Positions 57,362-64,000 of a stretch of 64,000 nt of DNA are shown one piece after another. The translations under genes and the position numbers were made by a program. Under the pieces are notes generated by a model. The model saw only the letters and a program-made list of their open reading frames with translations. It had not been told where the DNA came from and made no database searches. This stretch comes from Pseudomonadales bacterium (GTDB taxonomy: Bacteria; Pseudomonadota; Gammaproteobacteria; Pseudomonadales; DC-out160). Location of the stretch: assembly GCA_019090455.1 (NCBI GenBank), contig JAHRWA010000034.1, forward strand, positions 1 through 64,000. The letters are read 5' to 3'. How positions within the stretch are numbered: the stretch's first letter is position 1; each line of letters opens with the position of its first letter.

Positions 57362-58270
57362 TTAATCAGAATCACCCATCATTTTTGAATTCATCGCGGC
57401 TCCGCCCGAAAGAAACAAAAATAATCCCAAACAAATAAAGCTCGCCCCCACTCCGACACTGACAGTGACCACTTCCCCATTTAATACACTCCCTAAAAAG
57501 AGGGCAATAACAGGCGTAATCAACGTCACTGTACTCGCGTACGTGGCTGAGGTTTTTTGAAGAATATAAAAGTAGCAAGCAAACCCGATCAAAGACCCTC
57601 CGACACCCAGATAAATAATACTCGGTAATGCCAGACTTATATTGGAGAAGTGAATAGTCCCATCTGCTACTGCCCACGCAATAAAAAATAGTGGCAGAGC
57701 CGTTATCAAAGAACCCACCACCGCTGACATGGAATCCATATCTACGTCTAGTTTCGTCATTAAGACTCCTGAAAAACTAAACAAGAAGACCGACGTCAAG
57801 ATTAAGGCTAGCCCCAGCGCAACATGGTCGCCAGAAAAGGAGCCTCCCGTACTCAATTGATCAGAGAAGACAATCGCCAATCCCGACACAGCAAACAACA
57901 ATGCACCCCATTGACGACCACTAAACTTAGCATCATCCAGAATATAGTGAGCCAAGAGACCAGACAAGATCGGAGACAAGCCAAACAACACTGAGATTAA
58001 GCCCGATGCGACAAAAGTCGATGCCTTATAAATTAACAATAAGCCGAAGAACAACCCCAAATTGGCCGTCGCATAATATTGCAATGCCTCTTTATCCCAG
58101 CGTAACTTTCTTTTCGTCATTCGAATAAACAAATAGCCAACACAAGTCGCAATTAGCATCCGTAAAAATACACCGCTCACAGGTGACAGTCCTTCTGCAC
58201 TCCATTTGATGGCCAAAGGCGTGGTAGACCAAACAACAATAATCACGGCATAAGCGACGGGGATAGACAT
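57362..58270 (-). CDS. EamA-type (DMT superfamily) metabolite transporter
   Basis: About 302 residues from this ATG, with ten hydrophobic helices in two EamA repeats: the first from AYAVIIVVWSTTPLAIKW, the second from ALGLALILTSVFLFSFSG. The end of the first repeat has GLLLIYKASTFVASGLISVLFGLSPI, and the second has YASTVTLITPVIALFLG. Members export amino acids or other metabolites. The start is set by GAGGAG 9 nt before the ATG; the frame is open for 20 more codons upstream (to 58330), but without a good ribosome binding site. A terminator-like hairpin and a short leader frame precede it, so attenuation is possible. Confidence 0.88.
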   Translation of the reverse strand: MSIPVAYAVIIVVWSTTPLAIKWSAEGLSPVSGVFLRMLIATCVGYLFIRMTKRKLRWDKEALQYYATANLGLFFGLLLIYKASTFVASGLISVLFGLSPILSGLLAHYILDDAKFSGRQWGALLFAVSGLAIVFSDQLSTGGSFSGDHVALGLALILTSVFLFSFSGVLMTKLDVDMDSMSAVVGSLITALPLFFIAWAVADGTIHFSNISLALPSIIYLGVGGSLIGFACYFYILQKTSATYASTVTLITPVIALFLGSVLNGEVVTVSVGVGASFICLGLFLFLSGGAAMNSKMMGDSD

Positions 58271-58354
58271 AATAAAACTCCTCTTCTTTTCATTTTCGTA
58301 TTTCAGGTAAAACAAAACTCTTTCGTTCATTCGTTTATTCAGGTTTTAAAACGA

Positions 58355-58386
58355 AAAAGGCCGCAGTTTTTATGCTGCGGCCTTTT
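58355..58386 (-). terminator. Strong hairpin in the leader of the EamA gene, attenuator candidate
   Basis: AAAAGGCCGCAG and CTGCGGCCTTTT pair as a 12-bp perfect stem with an 8-nt loop, followed on the minus strand by TTTTTCGTTTT. It lies 85 bp upstream of the EamA start codon, so it would stop that transcript before the gene unless overcome. GCGGCCTT in the upstream leader frame can pair with its 5' arm instead. Confidence 0.75.
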
Positions 58387-58412
58387 CGGGTTTTCGTTTT
58401 TAATCGTTTAGA

Positions 58413-58451
58413 TTAATACTTTCCCCTAAGGCCGCTAAACCATTTGCGCAT
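58413..58451 (-). promoter_or_regulatory. Possible 12-residue leader peptide upstream of the EamA gene
   Basis: An ATG-to-TAA frame encodes MRKWFSGLRGKY just ahead of the attenuator hairpin. Its start codon sits in the 3-nt loop of a perfect 8-bp hairpin (CATTTGCG/CGCAAATG, 58441-58459), which could hide it. Codons AGC GGC CTT include the segment that competes with the terminator stem. There is no strong ribosome binding site (GTGGG 8 nt before), so translation is uncertain. Confidence 0.4.
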
Positions 58452-58639
58452 CGCAAATGCCCACTGCAGACGAAGACTAGAACCGGAGACGCACACAGGA
58501 GCCGTGAAGAGTAATTTCAGGCTCTCGGATTCGGGAACTATATTGAATGCGGAAGTTAGGTTGAATCTAGTATTTGGCTGCATGATGCTATAAAGTCTTC
58601 TAAACTTATTTCTAGACTTATGAATAAGTTTCTGGATTA

Positions 58640-58669
58640 TTAGGTTCTAGGTTTTTAGGTTCTAGGTTT
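58640..58669. repeat. Exact tandem duplication, 15-bp unit
   Basis: Two identical copies of TTAGGTTCTAGGTTT lie in the gap upstream of cca, about 70 bp before its start codon. A weaker 12-bp duplication (TCTAAACTTATT/TCTAGACTTATG) is just upstream. Confidence 0.93.
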
Positions 58670-58740
58670 GCAAATCAGGAAGCACAGCATTGTGATTCAG
58701 TCCCTCTGACAGGTCAATTTATTTTTCGGTTTAAATTTTA

Positions 58741-59979
58741 ATGATAAAAGAATTCTTAGTAGGCGGCGCTGTTAGAGACCAACTCTTAAACTTGTCAGTA
58801 AAGGACAAAGACTGGGTCGTCATTGGTGCGACGCCTGAAAACCTACTGAGTCAAGGGTATATCCAAGTCGGTAAAGACTTCCCCGTCTTTCTTCACCCCA
58901 CCAGTAAAGAGGAATACGCCCTCGCAAGAACTGAAAAGAAATCAGGCTCTGGCTATACCGGTTTTATCTGCGAGTTCGGACAAGACATCACCATTGAGCA
59001 AGACTTAGAACGCAGGGACCTCACCATCAATGCCATCGCACAGGATGAGAATGGCGATCTCGTTGATCCCTTTAACGGACAGCAAGATATAGAAAACAAA
59101 ATCTTACGGCACATATCCTTAGCCTTCACAGAAGATCCATTGCGCGTTTTACGCGTCGCTCGATTTGCCGCCCGTTTTTTCAAATTAGGGTTCACCATAG
59201 CGGAAGAAACAAAGGCACTCATGTCAGATATCGCTTCGTCTGGCGAACTGGCACTCCTCACACCGGAACGAGTCTGGGTCGAGACAGAAAAAGCCTTATC
59301 AGAAGATAACGCTCACATTTTTTTTAAAGTACTCAGAGACACTCATTGCCTCAAGCCTTTGTTTCCTGAAATTGATAAATTATTTGGCGTTGACCAAAGA
59401 GCGGATTACCACCCTGAAATCGATACCGGCATTCATACCTTAATGGTTATCGAACAAGCTTGCTTGTTGACACCAGACACTCGGATTCGATTTGCCGCCG
59501 CAACTCATGATCTAGGTAAAGGCACGACACCCGATGACATATTACCCCGCCATTCAGGTCACGAACTGCGTAGCGTCGAATTGGTCAACACGGTCTGCCA
59601 GCGTTTCAAAATTCCTAACCGCTACCGCGAAATTGCACTCATTGTTGCGGAACACCACGGACTCAGTCATCGTGCCTTTGAATTGAAAGCCAGCACCATC
59701 GCTAAACTTTTCAAAGCGATTGACGCTTATCGACGACCCGATAGATTAAACGACTTCCTAGTCGCTTGCGAAGCAGACTACAGAGGAAGAACGGGATTTG
59801 AAAAACGCGACTATTTTCAACCTGATTTTTTGTCTGCTTGTTTCAAAGCCAGCGCTAAAACCGACATCAGCAATCTGCAAGAAAAAGGATTCGAAGGTAA
59901 AAAGATGGGCGATGAAATTCACCGGTTGAGAATCAAAGCCATCAAACAGGTTCAGTCAGACTTTGTACGTCCGGCTTAA
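58741..59979 (+). CDS. cca: Multifunctional CCA tRNA nucleotidyltransferase with HD domain
   Basis: A 412-residue protein, the size of E. coli Cca. The head begins FLVGGAVRDQLLNL with DKDW as the metal-binding acidic pair, followed by ERRDLTINAIAQDENG and EDPLRVLRVARFAARF. A C-terminal HD domain has AATHDLGKG (near residue 255) and IVAEHHGLSH, giving the phosphodiesterase/phosphatase activity of the gammaproteobacterial enzyme. It adds CCA to tRNA 3' ends. In Pseudomonas folK, folB and plsY follow; here plsY comes directly, 143 bp later. Confidence 0.94.
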   Translation: MIKEFLVGGAVRDQLLNLSVKDKDWVVIGATPENLLSQGYIQVGKDFPVFLHPTSKEEYALARTEKKSGSGYTGFICEFGQDITIEQDLERRDLTINAIAQDENGDLVDPFNGQQDIENKILRHISLAFTEDPLRVLRVARFAARFFKLGFTIAEETKALMSDIASSGELALLTPERVWVETEKALSEDNAHIFFKVLRDTHCLKPLFPEIDKLFGVDQRADYHPEIDTGIHTLMVIEQACLLTPDTRIRFAAATHDLGKGTTPDDILPRHSGHELRSVELVNTVCQRFKIPNRYREIALIVAEHHGLSHRAFELKASTIAKLFKAIDAYRRPDRLNDFLVACEADYRGRTGFEKRDYFQPDFLSACFKASAKTDISNLQEKGFEGKKMGDEIHRLRIKAIKQVQSDFVRPA

Positions 59980-60005
59980 GGCTATGTGCGTCCAGCCTAA
60001 AGCGC
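59964..60005. repeat. Tandem duplication, 21-bp unit, spanning the cca stop codon
   Basis: TGTACGTCCGGCTTAAGGCTA is followed by the diverged copy TGTGCGTCCAGCCTAAAGCGC. The first copy includes the stop codon of cca, the second is in the downstream gap. Confidence 0.75.
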
Positions 60006-60122
60006 AGCATAAAATAGTGCTCTTAGAATATGAGTAGGAATCTAGGAATAGGCGCTATAAAATAGATTCGCACCAAGATTAACGGGTCTAACGACAGTCA
60101 TTCATATTCTACAGACATCAGC

Positions 60123-60746
60123 GTGAGCCACTTGCTGGAAACCACATCTCTACTCATGATCCTATTAATCTGCTGCAGCGCCTATCTCCTAGGCTCTGTA
60201 TCTACCGCAATATTGGTATGTCGCAGCCTCGGTTATCCCGACCCACGTTCTAAGGGGTCTCACAATCCAGGGACCACCAATGTCTTTCGCCTAGCAGGGA
60301 AAACTGCCGCGACTTTGACGCTAATCGGTGATATCGCAAAAGGGGTGATTCCCGTTTTCATAGGGTTACTGCTGGAAATAAAACACTTGTACCTGGGGTT
60401 AATCGGTTTATGTGTTTTTCTCGGCCACCTTTATCCTCTATTTTTTAGACTCAAAGGCGGAAAAGGCGTTGCCACTGCACTCGGCGTTATTCATGTCCTA
60501 TCCTGGCAGACAGGACTCTGCCTTGATGTCGCCTGGCTACTACTTCTAATGGTATTTCGATACTCTTCGCTCGCAGCTGTTATTAGCTGGTCTACAGCTC
60601 CCTTTATCCTGTTTTATTTCGCCCCCGAATCCGTAGGACCCATTACGCTTTTGAGTGCCCTGCTGATTTATCGGCATAAAACCAATATCAAAAACCTCAT
60701 CAATGGGACTGAAAAGAAAATGGGGGCCAGCAAGTCTTCTATATAG
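60123..60746 (+). CDS. plsY: Glycerol-3-phosphate acyltransferase PlsY
   Basis: A 207-residue membrane enzyme with five hydrophobic helices. Its three conserved loops are visible: AYLLGSVSTA plus PRSKGSHNPGTTNVFRLAG, the LKGGKGVATALG motif, and RYSSLAAVISW. It moves an acyl group from acyl-phosphate (made by PlsX) to glycerol-3-phosphate at the inner membrane. The start given is GTG; an ATG at 60156 would still leave the first helix. Neither has a good ribosome binding site. It is convergent with tsaD. Confidence 0.92.
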   Translation: MSHLLETTSLLMILLICCSAYLLGSVSTAILVCRSLGYPDPRSKGSHNPGTTNVFRLAGKTAATLTLIGDIAKGVIPVFIGLLLEIKHLYLGLIGLCVFLGHLYPLFFRLKGGKGVATALGVIHVLSWQTGLCLDVAWLLLLMVFRYSSLAAVISWSTAPFILFYFAPESVGPITLLSALLIYRHKTNIKNLINGTEKKMGASKSSI

Positions 60747-60820
60747 AAAGAACAAAACGATCATAAAGAAGAATATGATCTAGAAATAACAATACATAAG
60801 AAGAGCACCATTCTCTCAAC

Positions 60821-61849
60821 TTAAAGAGACGCCAATTCTTCCAGCGGCCATCGAGGCCTCACCTTCAAAGCCAAGCCGTCGCTCTGCCCTGCGGCCAATC
60901 GACGATATCCTGCATAAGCAATCATCGCTCCATTATCGGTACAAAATTCTGGCCTAGCGTAGAACACTTCACCCCGAACTTTTTTCAAACCTTCTTTTAA
61001 CCGCTGCCTTAGGAGTAAGTTGGCGCTAACACCACCGGCAATCACCAAACGATGCAATCCCTCCTGCTTCAACGCACGACGACATTTAATCACCAGCGTA
61101 TCAACAACCGCGTCCTGAAACGCACAAGCGATATCCGCTTTCGTTTGCTCATCAATCTGGCCTTCTTCATTTTTTGCTGCATGCGCTGTATTCAAACAAT
61201 AGGTCTTCAATCCACTAAAACTAAAGTCCAATCCCGGCCGATCCACCATGGGCCGAGGGAAAGTATAGCGATTAGAATCGCCCTTTTGAGCCAAGTTTGC
61301 GATCACCGGCCCACCGGGATAATCCAGACCTAACATCTTTGCGGCCTTATCAAAGGCTTCACCCGCAGCGTCATCCAAAGATTCACCTAATATCTGATAA
61401 CGCCCAATGCCTTCTACTTTTACCAATTGGGTATGTCCGCCGCTAACCAAAAGAGCAATAAAAGGGAACTCCGGCGGCGACTGTTCTAACATGGGAGCCA
61501 AAAGATGGCCCTCCATATGATGCACGCCAATAGCAGGCACCTGCCACGCCAAAGCCAAACTCCGCCCTACAGTGGCCCCCACAAATAGCGCACCCATCAA
61601 TCCTGGCCCTAAGGTATACGCAACACCATCGATATCGCCCTTAGTTAGCCCCGAATTATCAATAACTTGGGAAATAAGCGGTATAGTTTTACGCACGTGA
61701 TCTCTTGACGCCAGCTCGGGAACAACGCCGCCATAATCCGCATGGATCTCAACTTGGCTGTACAATGCCTCGCTCAGTAATCCTCGTTTAGCTTCATATA
61801 TGGCGATCCCAGTTTCATCACAAGACGTCTCTATACCTAGCACTCTCAT
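60821..61849 (-). CDS. tsaD: tRNA N6-adenosine threonylcarbamoyltransferase TsaD
   Basis: A 342-residue Kae1/TsaD protein of the ASKHA fold. It begins [19 protein letters not shown] and has the metal-binding HHMEGHLLA (two His near residues 111 and 115), [11 protein letters not shown], the nucleotide-binding [15 protein letters not shown], and the late [12 protein letters not shown] with a metal Asp. With TsaB/C/E it makes t6A37 on tRNAs that read ANN codons. It is divergent from rpsU, the standard arrangement. Confidence 0.95.
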   Translation of the reverse strand: MRVLGIETSCDETGIAIYEAKRGLLSEALYSQVEIHADYGGVVPELASRDHVRKTIPLISQVIDNSGLTKGDIDGVAYTLGPGLMGALFVGATVGRSLALAWQVPAIGVHHMEGHLLAPMLEQSPPEFPFIALLVSGGHTQLVKVEGIGRYQILGESLDDAAGEAFDKAAKMLGLDYPGGPVIANLAQKGDSNRYTFPRPMVDRPGLDFSFSGLKTYCLNTAHAAKNEEGQIDEQTKADIACAFQDAVVDTLVIKCRRALKQEGLHRLVIAGGVSANLLLRQRLKEGLKKVRGEVFYARPEFCTDNGAMIAYAGYRRLAAGQSDGLALKVRPRWPLEELASL

Positions 61850-61977
61850 TAACTTGTTCCCATCTCAATGACTACTCAATCCAAATTCTCAATCTAAATC
61901 CCAAACGCAAGATGCATAGTATAATCCGAGCCAGCTAAATTAAGTGCAATAAAGAGCGCGACACTCCCGGATATATT

Positions 61978-62006
61978 TTGCATTTCCTCATAGATAACAG
62001 TAAAAT
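61978..62006 (+). promoter_or_regulatory. Sigma-70-type promoter candidate of the rpsU operon
   Basis: TTGCAT and TAAAAT are separated by 17 bp in the 301-bp tsaD/rpsU divergent gap. Initiation near 62013 would give a leader of about 140 nt before rpsU. No other hexamer pair in this gap is as good. Confidence 0.5.
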
Positions 62007-62059
62007 CTCGGCCCTCTCTTAATAAGACAGGGTAAATGCTGTTTTTGGTCTACTATTTT

Positions 62060-62138
62060 TGTAGGCCATTGTTGTAGGTCATAACTGTAGACAACAACTG
62101 AAACCAGCAAGCTCTACCAAAACAAGTTCTACCAATAT
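62060..62138. repeat. Two adjacent tandem repeat arrays in the rpsU leader (13-bp x3 and 15-bp x2)
   Basis: TGTAGGCCATTGT, TGTAGGTCATAAC and TGTAGACAACAAC (62060-62098) are followed by AAGCTCTACCAAAAC and AAGTTCTACCAATAT (62109-62138). The arrays lie within the predicted leader, ending just before the AAGG ribosome binding site of rpsU. TGTAG units of the first array could pair with CTACC units of the second. Confidence 0.8.
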
Positions 62139-62150
62139 AAGGTAATTTTA

Positions 62151-62366
62151 ATGCCCCTAGTTAAAGTCAAAGACAACGAGCCATTTGATGTTGCCCTGCG
62201 CCGATTCAAGCGTTCATGTGAAAAAGCAGGTGTTTTAGCCGAAGTTCGTCGTCGCGAACATTACGAAAAGCCCACACAGGTCCGTAAACGAAAAATGGCT
62301 GCCGCCGTAAAGCGACACGCCAAAAAAGTCTCTCGCGAAACACTTCGTCGTAAGCGTTTGTACTAG
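62151..62366 (+). CDS. rpsU: 30S ribosomal protein S21
   Basis: A 71-residue protein with the S21 sequence: [37 protein letters not shown] and the basic tail [18 protein letters not shown]21 binds the 30S platform near the anti-Shine-Dalgarno region and helps initiation. First gene of the rpsU / yqeY / dnaG operon. AAGGT lies 7 nt before its ATG. Confidence 0.97.
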   Translation: MPLVKVKDNEPFDVALRRFKRSCEKAGVLAEVRRREHYEKPTQVRKRKMAAAVKRHAKKVSRETLRRKRLY

Positions 62367-62500
62367 ACCCAACCTGTACTAAACCGCAAACACAGCTTAT
62401 GTAGATATAGCCTGCATGGATATCACTACATACATATAGGCAGTAAGCTGCGGTAAATCACATAGATTTTCTATTGGTAGAAATCTCTATTTGTTTTAAG

Positions 62501-62541
62501 CCAAGCACTGGGCCAGAATAAGCCCCAATGCTTGGTTTTTT
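62501..62541 (+). terminator. Intrinsic terminator/attenuator between rpsU and yqeY-dnaG
   Basis: CCAAGCA-C-TGGG pairs with CCCA-A-TGCTTGG across one mismatch, followed by TTTTTT at 62536-62541. An internal terminator after rpsU is the known device by which E. coli makes far more S21 than primase; the position here matches. Confidence 0.88.
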
Positions 62542-62661
62542 CGTGGGCGGTAGAAACTGGACCACACCCTCGGAACCGAATTACATTCAATGCTCGCAAC
62601 ACTAAGCAATCACTCCTCACTACAACAACCATAACAACAACCCGACATAGGGCACATCAAA

Positions 62662-63114
62662 ATGACATCAGCGACGCTAAAGGAACAGCTTACAGAAGCA
62701 ATGAAGAATGCCATGCGTAATAAGGAAAAAAAGCGCCTAGGCACCATTCGAATGGCTCTCTCCGCAGTCAAGCAAATAGAAGTCGATGAACGTACCGATG
62801 TTGATGATACCCGTCTCCTCGCTATCCTGGACAAAATGATCAAGCAGCGACGCGACTCTAAAAAGCAGTATGAAGACGCCGAGCGACCTGAACTAGCGCA
62901 AACAGAACAAGATGAAATCGATGTCCTACAAGACTTTTTACCCGCAGCTCTTAGCGAAAGTGACATTGAGCAAATAGTTATCGCCGCCATCGAAAGTAGC
63001 GGAGCCAGCTCAATGAAAGACATGGGCAGTGTCATGGCAATTGTCAAACCCCAAATTCAAGGTCGCGGTGACATGGGTTCAGTGAGCGGGATAGTGAAAG
63101 CCAAGCTAGGCTAA
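62662..63114 (+). CDS. GatB/YqeY domain-containing protein
   Basis: A 150-residue YqeY-like protein. It opens with LKEQLTEAMKNAMRNKEKKRLGTIRMALSAVKQIEVDER and ends with a C-terminal helical domain like the tail of GatB (MKDMGSVMAIVKPQIQGRGDMGSVSGIVKAKL). The stand-alone family is common between rpsU and dnaG; its function is not established, with a possible tRNA-related role through the GatB-like domain. It is 124 bp upstream of dnaG. Confidence 0.92.
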   Translation: MTSATLKEQLTEAMKNAMRNKEKKRLGTIRMALSAVKQIEVDERTDVDDTRLLAILDKMIKQRRDSKKQYEDAERPELAQTEQDEIDVLQDFLPAALSESDIEQIVIAAIESSGASSMKDMGSVMAIVKPQIQGRGDMGSVSGIVKAKLG

Positions 63115-63137
63115 AGCGCGGCAACTTATTATGTTCA

Positions 63138-63167
63138 AACCGGCTTGCACAAAACCGGCTTGAACAA
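63138..63167. repeat. Tandem duplication, 15-bp unit
   Basis: AACCGGCTTGCACAA and AACCGGCTTGAACAA (one mismatch) lie between yqeY and dnaG. Confidence 0.9.
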
Positions 63168-63237
63168 AATCATTTAGACAAGCCTGCCCTCTACCACTTT
63201 TAGCTTACGTTACCCGAAAAGACGGTCACCCAAAAAC

Positions 63238-64000
63238 ATGAGCCGCAGAATCCCAGAAACATTTATCGACGACATGCTGGCTCGCACCGACGTCGTCGAT
63301 CTCATTGACACCTACGTCCCACTCAAGAAAGCAGGCAAAAATTACAGCGCCTGCTGCCCATTTCACCAAGAAAAAACGCCTTCTTTTACGGTCAGTCCTG
63401 ACAAACAGTTTTTCTATTGTTTTGGCTGTGGTGCCAGCGGTAACGCCGTCGGCTTCTTGATGGATTACAGCAATCTGGGTTTTCTGGATGCCATTACAAA
63501 ACTCGCCGAGATTAATGGCGTAGAAATCCCCACTGAATCCCAAGACATTCCGGCACAAAACAACAAACCAATCTACTCCTCCCTGGAGCAGGCCAGCCAT
63601 TTTTTTCAACAACAATTGCGCCATCACAACCAGAAACAAAAGGCCGTGGACTATCTAAAAAGCCGTGGACTATCAGGCCAAATCGCCAAAGACTTCGAGC
63701 TGGGCTATGCCCCACCAGGCTGGGACAATCTCATCGAGACAATCAAACTCCAATCAAACCCAGAAAATGCACTGACAGCGGCAATCAATGCGGGCTTGAT
63801 TATCGAAAAGGATCAAAACCGACATTACGACCGATTTCGTGACCGCATCATGTTCCCGATCAAAGACAAGCGCGGGCGAGTAATTGCTTTTGGCGGGCGA
63901 GTCATGGGGGACGATAAGCCAAAATATCTCAACTCACCAGAAACCCCCGTTTTCCATAAGGGCAAAGAATTATACGGCTTTTACCAAGCCTTAAAAAAAG
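63238..64000 (+). CDS. dnaG: DNA primase, N-terminal part (cut by window end)
   Basis: An open frame runs from ATG 63238 off the end of the window, giving the first 254 residues. The N-terminal zinc-binding domain has CPFHQEKTPSFTV and FYCFGCGASGNAV (CHC2-type: Cys, His, Cys, Cys between about residues 40 and 64). The start of the RNA polymerase core domain follows, with RFRDRIMFPIKDKRGRVIAFGGR and PKYLNSPETPVFHKGKELYG. DnaG makes RNA primers for replication. rpoD would be expected next, outside the window. Confidence 0.96.
   Translation, partial: MSRRIPETFIDDMLARTDVVDLIDTYVPLKKAGKNYSACCPFHQEKTPSFTVSPDKQFFYCFGCGASGNAVGFLMDYSNLGFLDAITKLAEINGVEIPTESQDIPAQNNKPIYSSLEQASHFFQQQLRHHNQKQKAVDYLKSRGLSGQIAKDFELGYAPPGWDNLIETIKLQSNPENALTAAINAGLIIEKDQNRHYDRFRDRIMFPIKDKRGRVIAFGGRVMGDDKPKYLNSPETPVFHKGKELYGFYQALKK

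Noticed and set aside
58430-58500. Plus-strand stretch with CCACTG and GGAGAC resembling pieces of a cobalamin riboswitch
   Set aside because: The order and the surrounding conserved boxes (the GGTGAAA-type and full B12-box sequences) are missing, and the downstream gene is cca, which has no link to cobalamin.

Overview
The window is 64 kb of chromosome from a gammaproteobacterium, most likely a marine heterotroph of the wider Pseudomonadales or Cellvibrionales group. The evidence is the gene content and gene order. The run sfsA / aminotransferase / dksA / gluQ / cbrX-like / cbrA / cbrB / [CrcZ-like RNA] / pcnB / folK / panB / panC / acs follows the Pseudomonas order, although panD and pgi are absent. 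The right end (cca, plsY, tsaD, then divergent rpsU / yqeY / dnaG) is the classical macromolecular-synthesis neighbourhood. No species name can be given from sequence reading alone.

Layout. 0-5.2 kb: a spermidine-synthase-like protein, two poorly known envelope proteins, and a lipoprotein / periplasmic binding protein pair of the TatT-TatP kind with no TRAP membrane subunits. 5.2-8.6 kb: a response regulator and two 16S rRNA modification genes (rsuA, rsmC). 8.8-14.3 kb: an oxidative catabolic cluster with a CYP153-like P450, an acyl-CoA ligase and a PQQ-dependent quinohemoprotein alcohol dehydrogenase. 14.3-18.6 kb: a metal efflux protein, two proteins of unknown function, sfsA and an aminotransferase. 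18.9-31.9 kb: the conserved block above, including a strong CrcZ-like regulatory RNA candidate with a sigma-54 promoter and CbrB-type inverted repeats. 32.1-38.9 kb: a zinc alcohol dehydrogenase and an 1852-residue trifunctional protein resembling propionyl-CoA synthase of the 3-hydroxypropionate pathway. 39-43 kb: a DUF1800 / DUF1501 secreted pair. 43-44.5 kb: a decayed TPR gene. 44.9-58.3 kb: patatin, Baeyer-Villiger monooxygenase, a periplasm-sensing GGDEF-EAL protein, MscS, a chorismate mutase / cyclohexadienyl dehydratase fusion, an ABM protein, two acyl-CoA dehydrogenases, DUF3047 and an EamA transporter behind a possible attenuator. 58.7-64 kb: cca, plsY, tsaD, rpsU, yqeY and the first part of dnaG.

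How it fits together. CbrAB and the CrcZ-like RNA are expected to set carbon preference by titrating Hfq/Crc. The window also carries several secondary-carbon genes that such a system typically controls: P450, PQQ-ADH, acyl-CoA ligase, BVMO, acyl-CoA dehydrogenases, Acs and the propionyl-CoA synthase. One of them, the zinc dehydrogenase just before the propionyl-CoA synthase, has A-rich CA-type motifs against its ribosome binding site.

I did not find CRISPR arrays, tRNA or rRNA genes, prophage or insertion sequences. A recurring oddity is the many short imperfect tandem duplications and triplications (units of about 7-21 bp) in gaps between genes. No wholly new multi-gene system is evident. 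The best leads are the CrcZ-like RNA, the propionyl-CoA synthase, the AroQ-PheC fusion, the attenuator-like leader before the EamA transporter and the tandem triplications.
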